Of a DNA stretch of 64,000 nt, positions 24,221-34,458 are shown in pieces. The notes below the pieces were generated by a model. That model saw only the letters and a list, made by a program, of their open reading frames with translations. It was not told the DNA's origin and did not search any database. The DNA lies in NCBI RefSeq assembly GCF_900155475.1, contig NZ_FXAM01000003.1, positions 186,001 to 250,000 on the forward strand, read 5' to 3'. The first letter of the stretch is position 1; each line of letters opens with the position of its first letter. Made by a program: the position numbers and the translations under genes. The stretch is from Methylomagnum ishizawai. Its GTDB lineage: Bacteria; Pseudomonadota; Gammaproteobacteria; Methylococcales; Methylococcaceae.

Positions 24221-27200
24221 CTAAGCCCCGGCCAGCAGGGCGGCGACGCCACGGACGAACACCGTGTCCAGCCCGGTCTGAGCCTTCACCGCCCGGATCG
24301 ACAGCGTGGCGGCGGGGTCCAGGTCCAGCGGGCAATCCCATTCCGGCGGCGGCGATCCGCCGGTCAAGACCCAATCGACTTCCACCCGCAATTGATCCAC
24401 GCCCTTGCCCGCTTTATGGAAATACACCGGCAGTCCCAGCACTTCCTGGGTATCGGCGCGGCGGAAGTAATAGAACACCCCGGCCTGGCCGTTCAACACC
24501 TGGTAGGTCGCGCCTTGTTGCAGGCCCGTCGCCGCCGCGCCGTCCTTGCGGACCAAGCGCAGGGGGAAGTCGGCATCCTGGCCGGGCCGGACCAGGACCG
24601 CCGTGGCCTGGACCAATTGCAGCCGCGAGGGCACCGGGGGCTGGCCGGGCTGGGCGGTATGCGCTTTGAGGGCGGCGACCACCACCAAGGTATCTTCCTT
24701 CAGGCCGGCCAGGGGCAGGGCCAAATTCCCGCCGTTGCCGGGCAGGGCCGCGCCGGTCGCCACCGCGTCCGGGGTCGGATTCGGGGGCAGGGCGATACTC
24801 GGGGTGGCGAGGCCGGGGATGGGGAAGGCGGCGGTGCCGCCGTCGCGGACGAATTCGCCATCGCGCAGCGGACGGGTCAGCAATTGATAGTTGGCCGAGG
24901 TTTGCGTGGCTTTGAGCGCCACCGCCGCCCCGCTCCCATAATCGACCCAGGCCGGGGTGGCGGCCACGGCCAGGGCCGGGTTGGCCCGGACCTTCAAGGG
25001 CAGAATGGCGTCCAGCAAGGCTTTCTGGGTTTTTTGTTGATCGCCGGGCTTGAAGGTTTTGAGGGCGAAGACGCGGATATCGGTGTCTTCCTGCATCGTC
25101 TGGGTCCGCAAGGCGATGGTATGCGAATCGCCGCGCACCGGGGTTGCACCCGAGATGAATCTCAGCCCGAGCGGAGCCTGGGTGGCGGGGTCTACCACGA
25201 TGTCGTCCGCCCCTTGGGGATTGGGCAGGAGCCGCACCAAGCGGTAATCCACTCCGGCCTGGCTGGCCTGCACCTCGACCTGGACCGTGCCGCCATAGTC
25301 CACGATGCGGGCATCCTGCGGTCCCTGGGCGGTGCCTATGAGCAAGTCGGCATCGACGATGCCTGCGGCGAGGCTCCGGTCCAGGCCGACGCTGATCGGA
25401 AACAAGGTGCCATCCTCGTTGGGTTTGGCCGCCGGATTGAACAGCTTCAGGGCCAGGGTTTTGGTCGCCCTCACCCAAAAACCGCCGGACGCGCCGACGG
25501 GCGGCGTCAGCCTTAGCCCAGGTTCCTTGCCATCCGCCGCGATGGGCGGGGCGAAGGGCTGACCGTTGGCTTGGAGCAATTCATAGCGGGTATCGAGCCG
25601 GCTGTCCGCCACCAGGACGCTGCCATCGGCTTCCGCGACCGCCGCCCAGGTCCAGGTGTGGGTCTTGCTGGCGCGGAGGGCGAAACGGATATCGTCGATG
25701 ATGGTCGGCGTCGGCAGGTTCAAATCGCCGCCATCGCCATAGTCCTGGATAGTGGGCGAAAAGGGCTGGCCGTCCGGGCCAAGCAATTGGTAAAGGACGC
25801 CGGGTTGGCTGGCGAGCAGGCTGATCTGGCCGCGCTGGCCCCAGGCCACGGTGTCGGTGTAGCGCACCGGCAAATCCGCCAGGGGATAGCTCCGGCCCAG
25901 ACCCAGCCAGTCGGCCACCCGGTTGCGGGCGTCGCGCAGTTCGAAGCCCAGCCGGAGCGCCGCTTCGGGGTCCGGCCCGGTTAGGCCACTCCGCGCCTGT
26001 TGCTGGCTGTCCAGCCAAACCCGGCGGGCCGCCTCGAACCCCGTGAATTCTTCTGGTCCCAGCCAGACGGCGTAGGCCGTGAGATGGGCCGGGGTTTCTT
26101 CGCGCAGGGTTTGCTCGGTGAAGCGGCGGAAACCGGGATCGGCCCAAGGGCCGTCCGGCCCGCCGGGAAACACCGCGCTGAGTTGCAGCGAATAGGGATC
26201 GGCGGCACGGGCATCGGCCAGCAGCGGCCACTCCCGTTGGCCGAGATCGCCCGCGACCGGGCGCAGCAGCAGATGTTCGATCACATGGCAATGCTGCCCA
26301 GGATCGGCCGGGTCCAGCCCGAGTTTGAGCCGCAAGCGCCGTTCCAGGCCGGAACCGGGTTCTGAGTCGGGATTCCAGGGCGCGGACAGGTCGTGGCCGG
26401 TGCCACGGTCGGCGCTGAGGGCGGGATAACCACGCAGCCAAGCACGCTTGGCCTGGGCCAGCGCCTCGGACCCGTCCCATTGCCGCCGGAATTCGCCGGG
26501 GTCGGCGAAGCGCTCGGCGTAGCGGGCCAGCAAATGGTCGAGCAGGCGGTGACGGCGGGCCGGGTCGGCGGGAACGGGAGCCGCCGCCGGGGGATCGAGC
26601 AGGAATCCAGGCGCGGCACTGGGGCTTTCAACCGCCAGCCCCAGGTAGTCGAGCCGCCGCTCCTGGGCGGCGACCCGCCAAATATCATCCAACCGGAGGC
26701 TGGGATCATCGATATCGGCGGCGAAATAAGTCCGGGATTCGTCGCCGTCGAAGCCAAGCAGGTCGCGCAGATGGGCGAGTTGGGCGAATTGGTTGGCCAG
26801 GAGCTGATCGAAAAACAAGAGATAGGCTTGTAACTGGGCGAGTTGCGCCCGTCGCCGGGTATCGGCCTCCGGCGGCAGGCCCAGTTCGCCCAGGCCGTAG
26901 ATTTCCGGGAACTGGTGTTGGGCCGAATCATAGCGCTCTACCCGCCGGTCGCGGCCCGGTGGCGGGATCAGGTCCAAGGCCTCGGGCCGCGCCGGACGGT
27001 AGGTCAGCCCGGCCTGGGCCGCGATATGCCGCCCGGTGGCCGCGGCCCGGTCGAAGCCCACTTCGATCTGTCCGCGTTCCAGGCGTATATCCAGCTGCGC
27101 CAGATCGAGTCCGGGGGTTTTGCCGGGTTCCAGCTTCAGCCACCAGGCTTCCCAGCTTGCGCCGTCGCCCAGGGCCAGATGCTTGACCATGCGGACCCCC

Positions 27201-28081
27201 GCCACGTCCATCAACGCCCGCACGAAGTCGGAAACCCGGAGGGCGGTTTTGCGTTCCAGCGCCGCCAACGCGGCGGCGTCGATGAAGCCTTGTGCCAACG
27301 GCGGTCCTTCCATGATCTGGTCGATCCCCAGGCCTTGCGTCCTGCCTTCAGCCAGGGTTTGGAACGGCACCGGCGGCGAGAGCGTGGCGGCGAGCGCGTC
27401 GAGGACCGCCGCGTACAGCCGTTCCGGGTCGGCGGCGGGGTCGATTTCAAGGCTGGCCCGGACCTGGATTTTTTGCTCTTCCATCACCTCGAAGGCGACG
27501 AAATCCATGCCCAAGGGCCGATGGGCATGCAGGCGGGTGGCAACGGCCTGGACCAGCTCGGCGCTGGGCACGTCCAGCGCCTTGGATTTTTCCAGCAGCA
27601 CCCGGTACAGCCCGCGCAGGCCCAGCGCTTCCGCGCCGGGTCCGGGCCGCAGCCGTATCCCGCCCCGCCGGGCCGGGTCCGGGACGGGGCCGTCCTCGGC
27701 ATCGAAATAAGCCGGGGGTTCGGGCGTGTCGATGGCTTCGATCCAGGCGTTCCTGACGCCGCGCACGTCCAACGCCAGCTTGCGGAAATCAGCCAGGGCG
27801 ACCGGGCGGCAGGAGAGGATGCGGGCCGGGCCGGGCAGGCTGGCATAAGGGTCTTGGCCGCCCTGGGCCAGCAGGTCTTGCAGGGGGAAGCCGCAGCGGT
27901 AGTCCAGTTCGGTCAGGGAGTAGCAGTATTGTTCGAGGATGGTGATGCCGGGGTCGTGGGCGTTGAAGTCGGTCCATTGGGAACCGGCCAGCCGTTCCAA
28001 CTGGCGCAGCCCTTCGCGGCGCAGGGCGGCGTAATCGTTAAGGGACGGTTCTGGCGCTGGTGTGGGGTCGGTCGGATTCAT
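24221..28081 (-). CDS. eCIS baseplate protein with tandem beta-type repeats (Afp11/Afp12-like)
   Basis: The protein has 1286 aa. The N-terminus carries WTDFNAHDPGITILE (residues 36-50), a signature of eCIS baseplate wedge proteins. Residues about 1-730 look like the baseplate part. From about 740 to 1210 there are several related segments of the type QxGVxYxLL (SQPGVLYQLL, RYELLQANGQPF, AGVDYRLVRLL, SANYQLLTRPL, TYQVLNGQAGVFYYF) separated by about 90-150 residues. They look like tandem beta-sandwich domains. Such an extension could decorate the particle or bind targets. The gene sits between the fibre and the tape-measure gene. Whether it equals Afp11 or Afp12 cannot be settled by eye. Confidence 0.85.
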   Translation of the reverse strand: MNPTDPTPAPEPSLNDYAALRREGLRQLERLAGSQWTDFNAHDPGITILEQYCYSLTELDYRCGFPLQDLLAQGGQDPYASLPGPARILSCRPVALADFRKLALDVRGVRNAWIEAIDTPEPPAYFDAEDGPVPDPARRGGIRLRPGPGAEALGLRGLYRVLLEKSKALDVPSAELVQAVATRLHAHRPLGMDFVAFEVMEEQKIQVRASLEIDPAADPERLYAAVLDALAATLSPPVPFQTLAEGRTQGLGIDQIMEGPPLAQGFIDAAALAALERKTALRVSDFVRALMDVAGVRMVKHLALGDGASWEAWWLKLEPGKTPGLDLAQLDIRLERGQIEVGFDRAAATGRHIAAQAGLTYRPARPEALDLIPPPGRDRRVERYDSAQHQFPEIYGLGELGLPPEADTRRRAQLAQLQAYLLFFDQLLANQFAQLAHLRDLLGFDGDESRTYFAADIDDPSLRLDDIWRVAAQERRLDYLGLAVESPSAAPGFLLDPPAAAPVPADPARRHRLLDHLLARYAERFADPGEFRRQWDGSEALAQAKRAWLRGYPALSADRGTGHDLSAPWNPDSEPGSGLERRLRLKLGLDPADPGQHCHVIEHLLLRPVAGDLGQREWPLLADARAADPYSLQLSAVFPGGPDGPWADPGFRRFTEQTLREETPAHLTAYAVWLGPEEFTGFEAARRVWLDSQQQARSGLTGPDPEAALRLGFELRDARNRVADWLGLGRSYPLADLPVRYTDTVAWGQRGQISLLASQPGVLYQLLGPDGQPFSPTIQDYGDGGDLNLPTPTIIDDIRFALRASKTHTWTWAAVAEADGSVLVADSRLDTRYELLQANGQPFAPPIAADGKEPGLRLTPPVGASGGFWVRATKTLALKLFNPAAKPNEDGTLFPISVGLDRSLAAGIVDADLLIGTAQGPQDARIVDYGGTVQVEVQASQAGVDYRLVRLLPNPQGADDIVVDPATQAPLGLRFISGATPVRGDSHTIALRTQTMQEDTDIRVFALKTFKPGDQQKTQKALLDAILPLKVRANPALAVAATPAWVDYGSGAAVALKATQTSANYQLLTRPLRDGEFVRDGGTAAFPIPGLATPSIALPPNPTPDAVATGAALPGNGGNLALPLAGLKEDTLVVVAALKAHTAQPGQPPVPSRLQLVQATAVLVRPGQDADFPLRLVRKDGAAATGLQQGATYQVLNGQAGVFYYFRRADTQEVLGLPVYFHKAGKGVDQLRVEVDWVLTGGSPPPEWDCPLDLDPAATLSIRAVKAQTGLDTVFVRGVAALLAGA

Positions 28082-28160
28082 GGCCTGCCTGCGACTTGCC
28101 TGGGATGGGATGGTGGTAGCGGCCAGGGTGTGGACCCCGGCCTCCGCGAGCGGGCATGGA

Positions 28161-29987
28161 TTACGGGCTCACCGCCGCGACCCGCGCCGCGAGGCGCTCG
28201 ATTTGCTGCGCCTGCGCCTTCAAGGCCGCGAACAGGAAACCGGCGTAATCGAGAAAGCTGACGAACTTGCCGGTCTCGTCGAGGATTTCGCCGGGCGATT
28301 GTTCGGAAATGACGCCGAGGCGGACCTTGGCGTCGATGCCGGGTGATTTGAAGCGGTAGCGGTAGATCGGGGTCGCCAGCAGCTTGGCGTGCAGGGCTTG
28401 GTAATCCGGTTCGGTCAGCGCCTCGACATCTTGTTTGTGTTCGATGGAACTGTTGTTGACGAAGGTGCCGTTGACCTCGAAGCGGTCCCACACCGACACC
28501 CGCCGTCCCAGGCCGGCCGATTTGTTGCCGATGATCATCAGGGTTTTGTGGGCGGCGGTGTCGTTGGAAATCTCGGAGACATTGGTCACGCCGTCCGGCA
28601 AGCCGCTCCAAGTCCGGGTGAAATAGAGCGGGTTGGAACTGGCCAGCAGCTTGGTGGTGCCGGTGGTGGTATCGACAGTGGAAGCCCAGCCGGCCCCGCT
28701 GTTGCCCCAGAAGCCCACTTCGTTGTCGCCGGCCATGCCGATGAAGGCGCGGTCGCTGTTGGGGGTGGATTGGAACAACCAGAGTCCGGCGGTGGCGCCG
28801 TTCGGTCCCTGCCGCAGCCGGATGCGGTCGGCCACGTCGAGCTTGAAGGCGGGGACGGTGGTGCCGATGCCGACATTGCCGCCGCCCGCCGGATTGGCGT
28901 CGATGGTCATGATGTAGTTGCCTTCGACCGTATCGGCGAAATAGAAACGGCGGTCGCTGTGCATGCCGAAGAGCAAGCCGCCGCCCGGATGGGTGATGGC
29001 GGAATGCGCGGCCTGGCTCAGGCGGATGGCCTCGAACCAACCGCCCCAGGTATTGGTGGTGGCGAGGATATCGAGTTTGGCACCGGGGCTGTTGGTGCCG
29101 ATGCCGACCCCGCCCGAGGGCATCAGCGCGATATGGTCGTCGGGATCGTTGGCGGTCCCGAGTTCCAGGGTGCAGGCTTCCCCGCTGCGCGGGTAATAGC
29201 GCAGCCAAGCCGCATCCCCGGTGCCCCCGCCGGGATTTTTCGGGAACAGGACGCCGTTGGCTTCGCTGTTGCCCGAACTGGGGATGAATGCGCCATTGAC
29301 GCTGACCCCGCCCGCGCCGCTGATCTTGAGGCATTCGGTCGGGGGATTGCTCCCGTTGGCCGCGAACAGGATGCGCAGGTTGTCGTTGGCTTCGTCGCCG
29401 AAAACGATGATGGCGTCCTTGCGGTTGGGGCCTTCGTCCTTCAGGCCGACGAACAAGCTGTCGCCGTCCCAGGTGTGAAGGATGCCGTAGCTGTTCTTGA
29501 GCCCCCATAGGCCGGTAGCCCCGAATTCGATGTGCTGGCCGAACAACATGGGATTGCCATAGCCCGCGCCCTCGGCCCCGGTCTTGGTGACGATATGCAA
29601 GGGCGTGGCGGGTTGCAGGGTGCCGATGCCGATGTTGCCGCTGGCCTGGTCGATGAACAGGCGGCTGCGGCCCTGGCCGTCGCTGATCGAGAACCCGGCG
29701 CGGGCGCTGGCCGGGAGGTTGGAATCGGCGAACGGGTTCATTTGCAGGGTCCAGGCCGGGCCGGGATCGGAGAAGCCGCCGTAGAAATTGATCAGCCGTT
29801 GCGGGGTGTTGGCGTCGCCCGCCGCCGCGATGGACAAGGGATCGCCGGCCGGTTTGGCGATGCCGTCGTCCTTCTGGTTGAGCATGGCGTCGAGGAGGTC
29901 GGCGAAATTGCCCTCGGTGGGGATTTGGTTCTTGCGGAAGAAGGCTTTCAGGGCGAGGCGGTCTTTGGTTTTGATATCCACGGGCAT
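28161..29987 (-). CDS. eCIS tail fibre with GIGT repeats and S74-like C-terminus (Afp13 position)
   Basis: The protein has 608 aa. After a short N-terminal attachment region come repeated fibre motifs (GNIGIGTLQPATPLHIV, GGVGIGTNSPGAKLDIL, GNVGIGTTVPAFKLDVAD), typical of phage and eCIS fibres. The C-terminal ~100 residues (NNSSIEHKQDVEAL ... YRYRFKS ... GVISEQSPGEI ... DYAGFLFAALKAQAQQIERL) resemble the S74 intramolecular chaperone of phage endosialidases and tail spikes, ending in a short coiled coil. The fibre would bind the target cell. A purine-rich site (CGGAGAG) precedes the ATG. It lies between two baseplate genes, an order slightly different from Afp. Confidence 0.87.
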   Translation of the reverse strand: MPVDIKTKDRLALKAFFRKNQIPTEGNFADLLDAMLNQKDDGIAKPAGDPLSIAAAGDANTPQRLINFYGGFSDPGPAWTLQMNPFADSNLPASARAGFSISDGQGRSRLFIDQASGNIGIGTLQPATPLHIVTKTGAEGAGYGNPMLFGQHIEFGATGLWGLKNSYGILHTWDGDSLFVGLKDEGPNRKDAIIVFGDEANDNLRILFAANGSNPPTECLKISGAGGVSVNGAFIPSSGNSEANGVLFPKNPGGGTGDAAWLRYYPRSGEACTLELGTANDPDDHIALMPSGGVGIGTNSPGAKLDILATTNTWGGWFEAIRLSQAAHSAITHPGGGLLFGMHSDRRFYFADTVEGNYIMTIDANPAGGGNVGIGTTVPAFKLDVADRIRLRQGPNGATAGLWLFQSTPNSDRAFIGMAGDNEVGFWGNSGAGWASTVDTTTGTTKLLASSNPLYFTRTWSGLPDGVTNVSEISNDTAAHKTLMIIGNKSAGLGRRVSVWDRFEVNGTFVNNSSIEHKQDVEALTEPDYQALHAKLLATPIYRYRFKSPGIDAKVRLGVISEQSPGEILDETGKFVSFLDYAGFLFAALKAQAQQIERLAARVAAVSP

Positions 29988-30012
29988 GGCGGCTCTCCGA
30001 ATGGGGCGGCGG

Positions 30013-33000
30013 TCAGTTGACGATAAAGTCCAGTTCGATCTTCATGTAGCCGATGCCGGTGAAATCGGCGTCCACGAAACCGGCCTCGGCGATCAGGTCG
30101 ATCTCGTGCTGGCGGTCGGCCACCAGCACGGCGTCGGGCCGGTCGGCGCGGACCCGGTAGCCGCCACCCTCGTCCGCCACCCGCCGGAAGCCCAGGCCGT
30201 CCTCGTCCTTGAACAGCTTGAGTTCGGCCACGTAGTCCACATAGGGCCGCCGTTCCAGGAAGTCGATGATGGCATTGGCGTAGATGCCGCCGCCGATGGT
30301 CACGTCGCTCCCCTCGGCGTAGGCCCAGGGCGACAGGAAGCGGTTGAGTTCCTCATTCAACAGGGGCCGGTAATAACCGGGATCGCGGCCCGCCAGGAAG
30401 CGCACGGCGAAACGGGTCCGCACCGGCACGTAATGGGCGTTCTTCACCCGCAGGTCCGCCAGCGGCGGCATCCGTTCGCGCAGGAAGGCGGCGATTTCGG
30501 CGAGTTGCCCGGCGGTGGCCTTGGGCGCGAACGGGTCGAAGGGGAACCGACCCTGGATATTGGGCACTACCACCACCTCGACCCGGCCCAGTCCGGTGGG
30601 GTCGGTGGCGGCGGCGGGGATGCATTTGGCCTTGTAGATGGCGGGGAAGCGTTCCAGCACCAAGCGCTCGTAATCCCACAGCGCCACGGCCCGTTGCTTG
30701 TGGCGTAGGCGTTCGCTGACGCGGAGGTCGAACGCGGCCCCGGCCTCATCCGCCGCGCCGCCGAACGAGGAATAGGGCTGCTCGATGGCGGCGATGCCCG
30801 GCACCGGGGTGGCGGGTTTGCGGAGGGTGTGGGGCGGGAGCGGCTGGGCCGCGCCTTCCGGGGCGTCGGCGCGGGTGGCGGCGACGGCCTGGGCCAGGAT
30901 GTCGATGCTGTCGCACAGGCCGTCGGCGGCGCGGGCGACGGCGGCGCGGAGCCAATAAAGCTCCGGCGGTAGCAAGGTGCCGGGCACGGCCGGAGGCAGG
31001 CGGAATTGGACGATGCCCGGTTGCAGCAAGCCGGAGGTGCCATCGGCCAGGAGACCACCGCCCAGATCGTGCCATTGATTGCCGGACAGATAGCTCCAGG
31101 CCACCGGCGGCGGTTCCAGATCGGGATCGGCGCTGCCCTCGGCCAGTTGGAATAACACGCTGATATCCTGGGGCGCGGCCAGTCCTTCCAAGCCGATATA
31201 AAGCTCGCCCTCGAAACCGTAGGACGGCAGGAAGCGGTATAAGCCGGTGTCGGGTTCGGGCTGGATTTCGCTATGGCCGAACACCTGCCAATGGTAGAGA
31301 CGCTCCGCGCCCAGGCCATAGGCCAAAGGATCGGCGGGGTCCAGGGCGATCTCCACCGAGCTTTGGTAATCCACGCTGAAAGACTTGAGCTTGGGGGTAT
31401 AAGGCGGATTGATTTGGTAATCGGCGGCATTGGGCGTGCCCTCGCCCGCGATGGCGAGGGCCAGGGCGACCGCCTTGGCGGCGGCAACCGTGGCGTAGTT
31501 GCCGTGCTGGAAATCCGGGCTGTTCAGTTCCAACCGGAAATAGCGCGGCCAAGAAGCCGGGCCGTCCGGGCCGGGCGCGGCGTAGTCGCCTGCCAGGCGG
31601 GCCGGGACGTTGCACGGGCCGAGCTTGCGCGGGGTATGGGCGTCCTTGGCGTCGAACAAAGCCACCTTGTCTAGCAGCGGGACGGCGAGGCGGTGGTCCA
31701 CCAAGCTGAGACTGGCGGTGAAGGCGGTATTGGCCGGGGCCGAGGTCCAGGCGGGATAGTTCTGGTAATGCCCGCCCAGGTCGGCGGCGGGCAGCTTCAT
31801 CCAGGGCAGGTTGAGGCTCAGGTTGTCGAGGCGCTTGCCCGCCAGTTCGGGATGGGTGAACAACAAGGCCGACCCCGCCGCCGGGGACAAGCCGAAAGGC
31901 TCGAAGGGCCGGCCCGCCACCAACGCGCCCTCGTCGTTGGCCAGGAGCAAATCGGCAAGGCCCACGACGCCGACCTTGAGCGATACCCGTTCCAGCGCGA
32001 GGGCTTGGAACAAGACATAAGGCGCGGCCATCCCGCCGTCCTGCCGCGGTAGCAGCCTGAGCAGCGGCCAGGGACTCGCCCCGTCCACCGGGGCGGCCAG
32101 CGCCGGGGCGGAGGCTTTGAACCCTAGGGTCAGGCGCAAGGCTTTATACAGTTTCCCGGTGGTGGGCAGGGGGTAGTCGATGCTTTCGCATTGTAGGGTG
32201 TCCGGTGCCACCCAATCCTTACCGCCGCTGATCCCGACTTGGAACGGCGGGGGATCGGGTTGCGGACGCCCCTCCTGCGTCAGCAAGGCGGCGATATCCT
32301 TGGCGTTGTAGTTATCGGGCTGGAACACCAAGGTCAATACCACGCTGCGTTCGCCCTGGCTGAGGCGGAGCAAGGGCGAGGCCAGCGCCCAGCCCAGCGG
32401 CGGGGCCGGGTCCGTAGCGGGAATCCCGCGCCTTTGCCCGAAAGTGCGCCACCGCGGCGTACCGGCCCCGTCCGCGCTCCGCACCCAGGTGGCATCCGCC
32501 GCCGCGTGCAGGCCCAGCCATTCCTCGCGCTGGGCCACGGGGGGACGGCCTTCGCGGTTGCGCCAAGCCAGTTCCAGGCCGGCAATGGCGTCTTGAGCTT
32601 CCACCGGTGTCAAAGGCGGTGCTTGCTCGCTCAACAACAGCGCCGCGAGCTTGGCGAACACCTGCGAGCCTTCGCCGCTTTGCGGCCAAACCCTGGCCAA
32701 TAGGTCCGGCAATTCGGCCACGGGCCGGACGCGCTCGCCCGTCGCCAGCCGCGCCATGGCTTCCAAGGCCGCTTTCTGCGCTTGGCGTAGACCCGCCGGG
32801 TCCAGGCCGTCCCGGACCCGTTCCCGCCAGAGGGCGTCCAACTGGGCACGGCGGTCGGCGTAGACCTTGCGGGTATAGGCCGCGGCCAGAATGGCGTAGA
32901 CGCGCTCCCATTCGGCGGGCGATGGCTTTTGTTTGGGATCGGCCCGCCGCGCCGGTCGCCGGACCCGCGCCAGAAGGTCGAAATCTTCCAAGGGACAGTG

Positions 33001-34443
33001 GAAATAGGCTTCCACTTGCTCCAAGGCGGCGGCAAAACGGTCCAGGTCGGTGGTACCGGCCTCGGGTTCGAACAGGCCCTTGACCGGGGTGAAATCCAAA
33101 CCGGCCAGCGCCTTTTGGAAATTCTGGGCGAAGGCGGTGGAAGCCCGGCCATAGGGATTGTCGGGACCGTCATTCAGCAAGCGGTAGCTGGCGTCCCCGC
33201 CGCGCCGTTGCGCCGCCGCTTCCAAAAGGCCGTTGACCACGCGCCAATCCGGGTCGATCTCTATCTTTTTCGCCATCATCGCCGCGAATTGTTCCGGGGC
33301 GAGGCGGAGCTTGTTGACGATGAAGCTCTGGGCGTCCTGGCTGTCGCGGTGCCAATAAATATCTTCCAGGGACCGCAAACCCTCGGGCAGACTGGCGAAA
33401 TCGGGGGCTTGGTTGCCCAAGGCCCGCTTGAGGTTGGCCCAGAACTCGGACGAGTCGGGCGGGACGATGGCGAAGGCGGGATTGTTGGTGACGGCCTTGC
33501 CGATGCTTTGCAGCGTGGCGTTGATGGCGAGCCAATCGGCCCGCGCGGTTTGGAGGCGGCGGTCCTTGAGACGGACGAGGCTGCGGAATTCCTGGAAATC
33601 CAGATAAAACCCACCCTGGGAGCCACCGCCGACGAAGGCCAATAGCCGGTCCAGTTGGTCGAGCAAGGGCGCGTCCGGAACCTGGCCGGTGGCGGGATAG
33701 GCGGGCAGGGCGTCGTGGTTGGCCGGGTCGCCATAGACCAGGGCGGCCATGGCCAAGAGCGGGTCGGCTTGGTCGATTTCGCTGGCTTCCCGCGCCTCGC
33801 GCAGGCCGATCACCCGCTTGTCCACAAACACCGAGCGCAGGCTTTTCACCCGCGCCCGGTGGACGGTCAAAGCCGTATCGGTGCGGTAGCTCAGGGTCCG
33901 GCCCTGCTCGTCCTTGCCCGCTTCGAGCCAGGTACCGGCGGGCAACAGCGCCTGCTCGATCCCCGCCGCGATCCGGGCGATCAAGTGGACATGGTCGGGC
34001 CGTCCCGGCCGGGGCGCGAGGCCCAAGACTTGGCGGTAATAGAAATCCAGATGGTCGCGGGTCAGCCGGTTGAGCCGGGCCTGGGCCAGCCCGAGCAAAC
34101 GCAGGAAGGCCAGCAACAACACCAGATGCGGGCGGCGGTGCGGGCTGGCGGCGTCGTAGGCGTCCGGCTTGGCCAGGAACGCTTCGATGTCGCGCCACAG
34201 CGCGGGCAGGTCCGAAGGGTCCAGCCCGGCGGGATTCAGGAAACCCTGCCAATCGCCATCGACGCGGCCATCCAAGCCGCGATAGGCCAGAATCCGGGCG
34301 AAGGCGTCGGCGAAGGCCAGCCCATCGGCGGGACCGCGTTCGTCCAGGACGGCGGTTTCCGGGGCGAGGGCGGGCAGGGACCGCCCAGTTTGGCCGGTGC
34401 CGTCGCGTTCGAGCGCAAGAGGGGCGGGAAACTGTTCTGGCAT
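30013..34443 (-). CDS. eCIS baseplate J/gp47-like protein (Afp11-like)
   Basis: The protein has 1476 aa, in the size range of very large eCIS baseplate proteins. The N-terminal region has the helical block HLVLLLAFLRLLGLAQARLN followed by RDHLDFYYRQVL, seen in this family. The C-terminal part (about 1290-1476) is a baseplate J-like domain (VEVVVVPNIQGRFPFD ... GIYANAIIDFLERRPYVDYV). It should form the wedge ring around the spike. It lies 15 bp after the PAAR-like gene and 25 bp before the fibre gene, in the same operon. Confidence 0.9.
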   Translation of the reverse strand: MPEQFPAPLALERDGTGQTGRSLPALAPETAVLDERGPADGLAFADAFARILAYRGLDGRVDGDWQGFLNPAGLDPSDLPALWRDIEAFLAKPDAYDAASPHRRPHLVLLLAFLRLLGLAQARLNRLTRDHLDFYYRQVLGLAPRPGRPDHVHLIARIAAGIEQALLPAGTWLEAGKDEQGRTLSYRTDTALTVHRARVKSLRSVFVDKRVIGLREAREASEIDQADPLLAMAALVYGDPANHDALPAYPATGQVPDAPLLDQLDRLLAFVGGGSQGGFYLDFQEFRSLVRLKDRRLQTARADWLAINATLQSIGKAVTNNPAFAIVPPDSSEFWANLKRALGNQAPDFASLPEGLRSLEDIYWHRDSQDAQSFIVNKLRLAPEQFAAMMAKKIEIDPDWRVVNGLLEAAAQRRGGDASYRLLNDGPDNPYGRASTAFAQNFQKALAGLDFTPVKGLFEPEAGTTDLDRFAAALEQVEAYFHCPLEDFDLLARVRRPARRADPKQKPSPAEWERVYAILAAAYTRKVYADRRAQLDALWRERVRDGLDPAGLRQAQKAALEAMARLATGERVRPVAELPDLLARVWPQSGEGSQVFAKLAALLLSEQAPPLTPVEAQDAIAGLELAWRNREGRPPVAQREEWLGLHAAADATWVRSADGAGTPRWRTFGQRRGIPATDPAPPLGWALASPLLRLSQGERSVVLTLVFQPDNYNAKDIAALLTQEGRPQPDPPPFQVGISGGKDWVAPDTLQCESIDYPLPTTGKLYKALRLTLGFKASAPALAAPVDGASPWPLLRLLPRQDGGMAAPYVLFQALALERVSLKVGVVGLADLLLANDEGALVAGRPFEPFGLSPAAGSALLFTHPELAGKRLDNLSLNLPWMKLPAADLGGHYQNYPAWTSAPANTAFTASLSLVDHRLAVPLLDKVALFDAKDAHTPRKLGPCNVPARLAGDYAAPGPDGPASWPRYFRLELNSPDFQHGNYATVAAAKAVALALAIAGEGTPNAADYQINPPYTPKLKSFSVDYQSSVEIALDPADPLAYGLGAERLYHWQVFGHSEIQPEPDTGLYRFLPSYGFEGELYIGLEGLAAPQDISVLFQLAEGSADPDLEPPPVAWSYLSGNQWHDLGGGLLADGTSGLLQPGIVQFRLPPAVPGTLLPPELYWLRAAVARAADGLCDSIDILAQAVAATRADAPEGAAQPLPPHTLRKPATPVPGIAAIEQPYSSFGGAADEAGAAFDLRVSERLRHKQRAVALWDYERLVLERFPAIYKAKCIPAAATDPTGLGRVEVVVVPNIQGRFPFDPFAPKATAGQLAEIAAFLRERMPPLADLRVKNAHYVPVRTRFAVRFLAGRDPGYYRPLLNEELNRFLSPWAYAEGSDVTIGGGIYANAIIDFLERRPYVDYVAELKLFKDEDGLGFRRVADEGGGYRVRADRPDAVLVADRQHEIDLIAEAGFVDADFTGIGYMKIELDFIVN

Positions 34444-34458
34444 GACGCGGCCCAGGGG

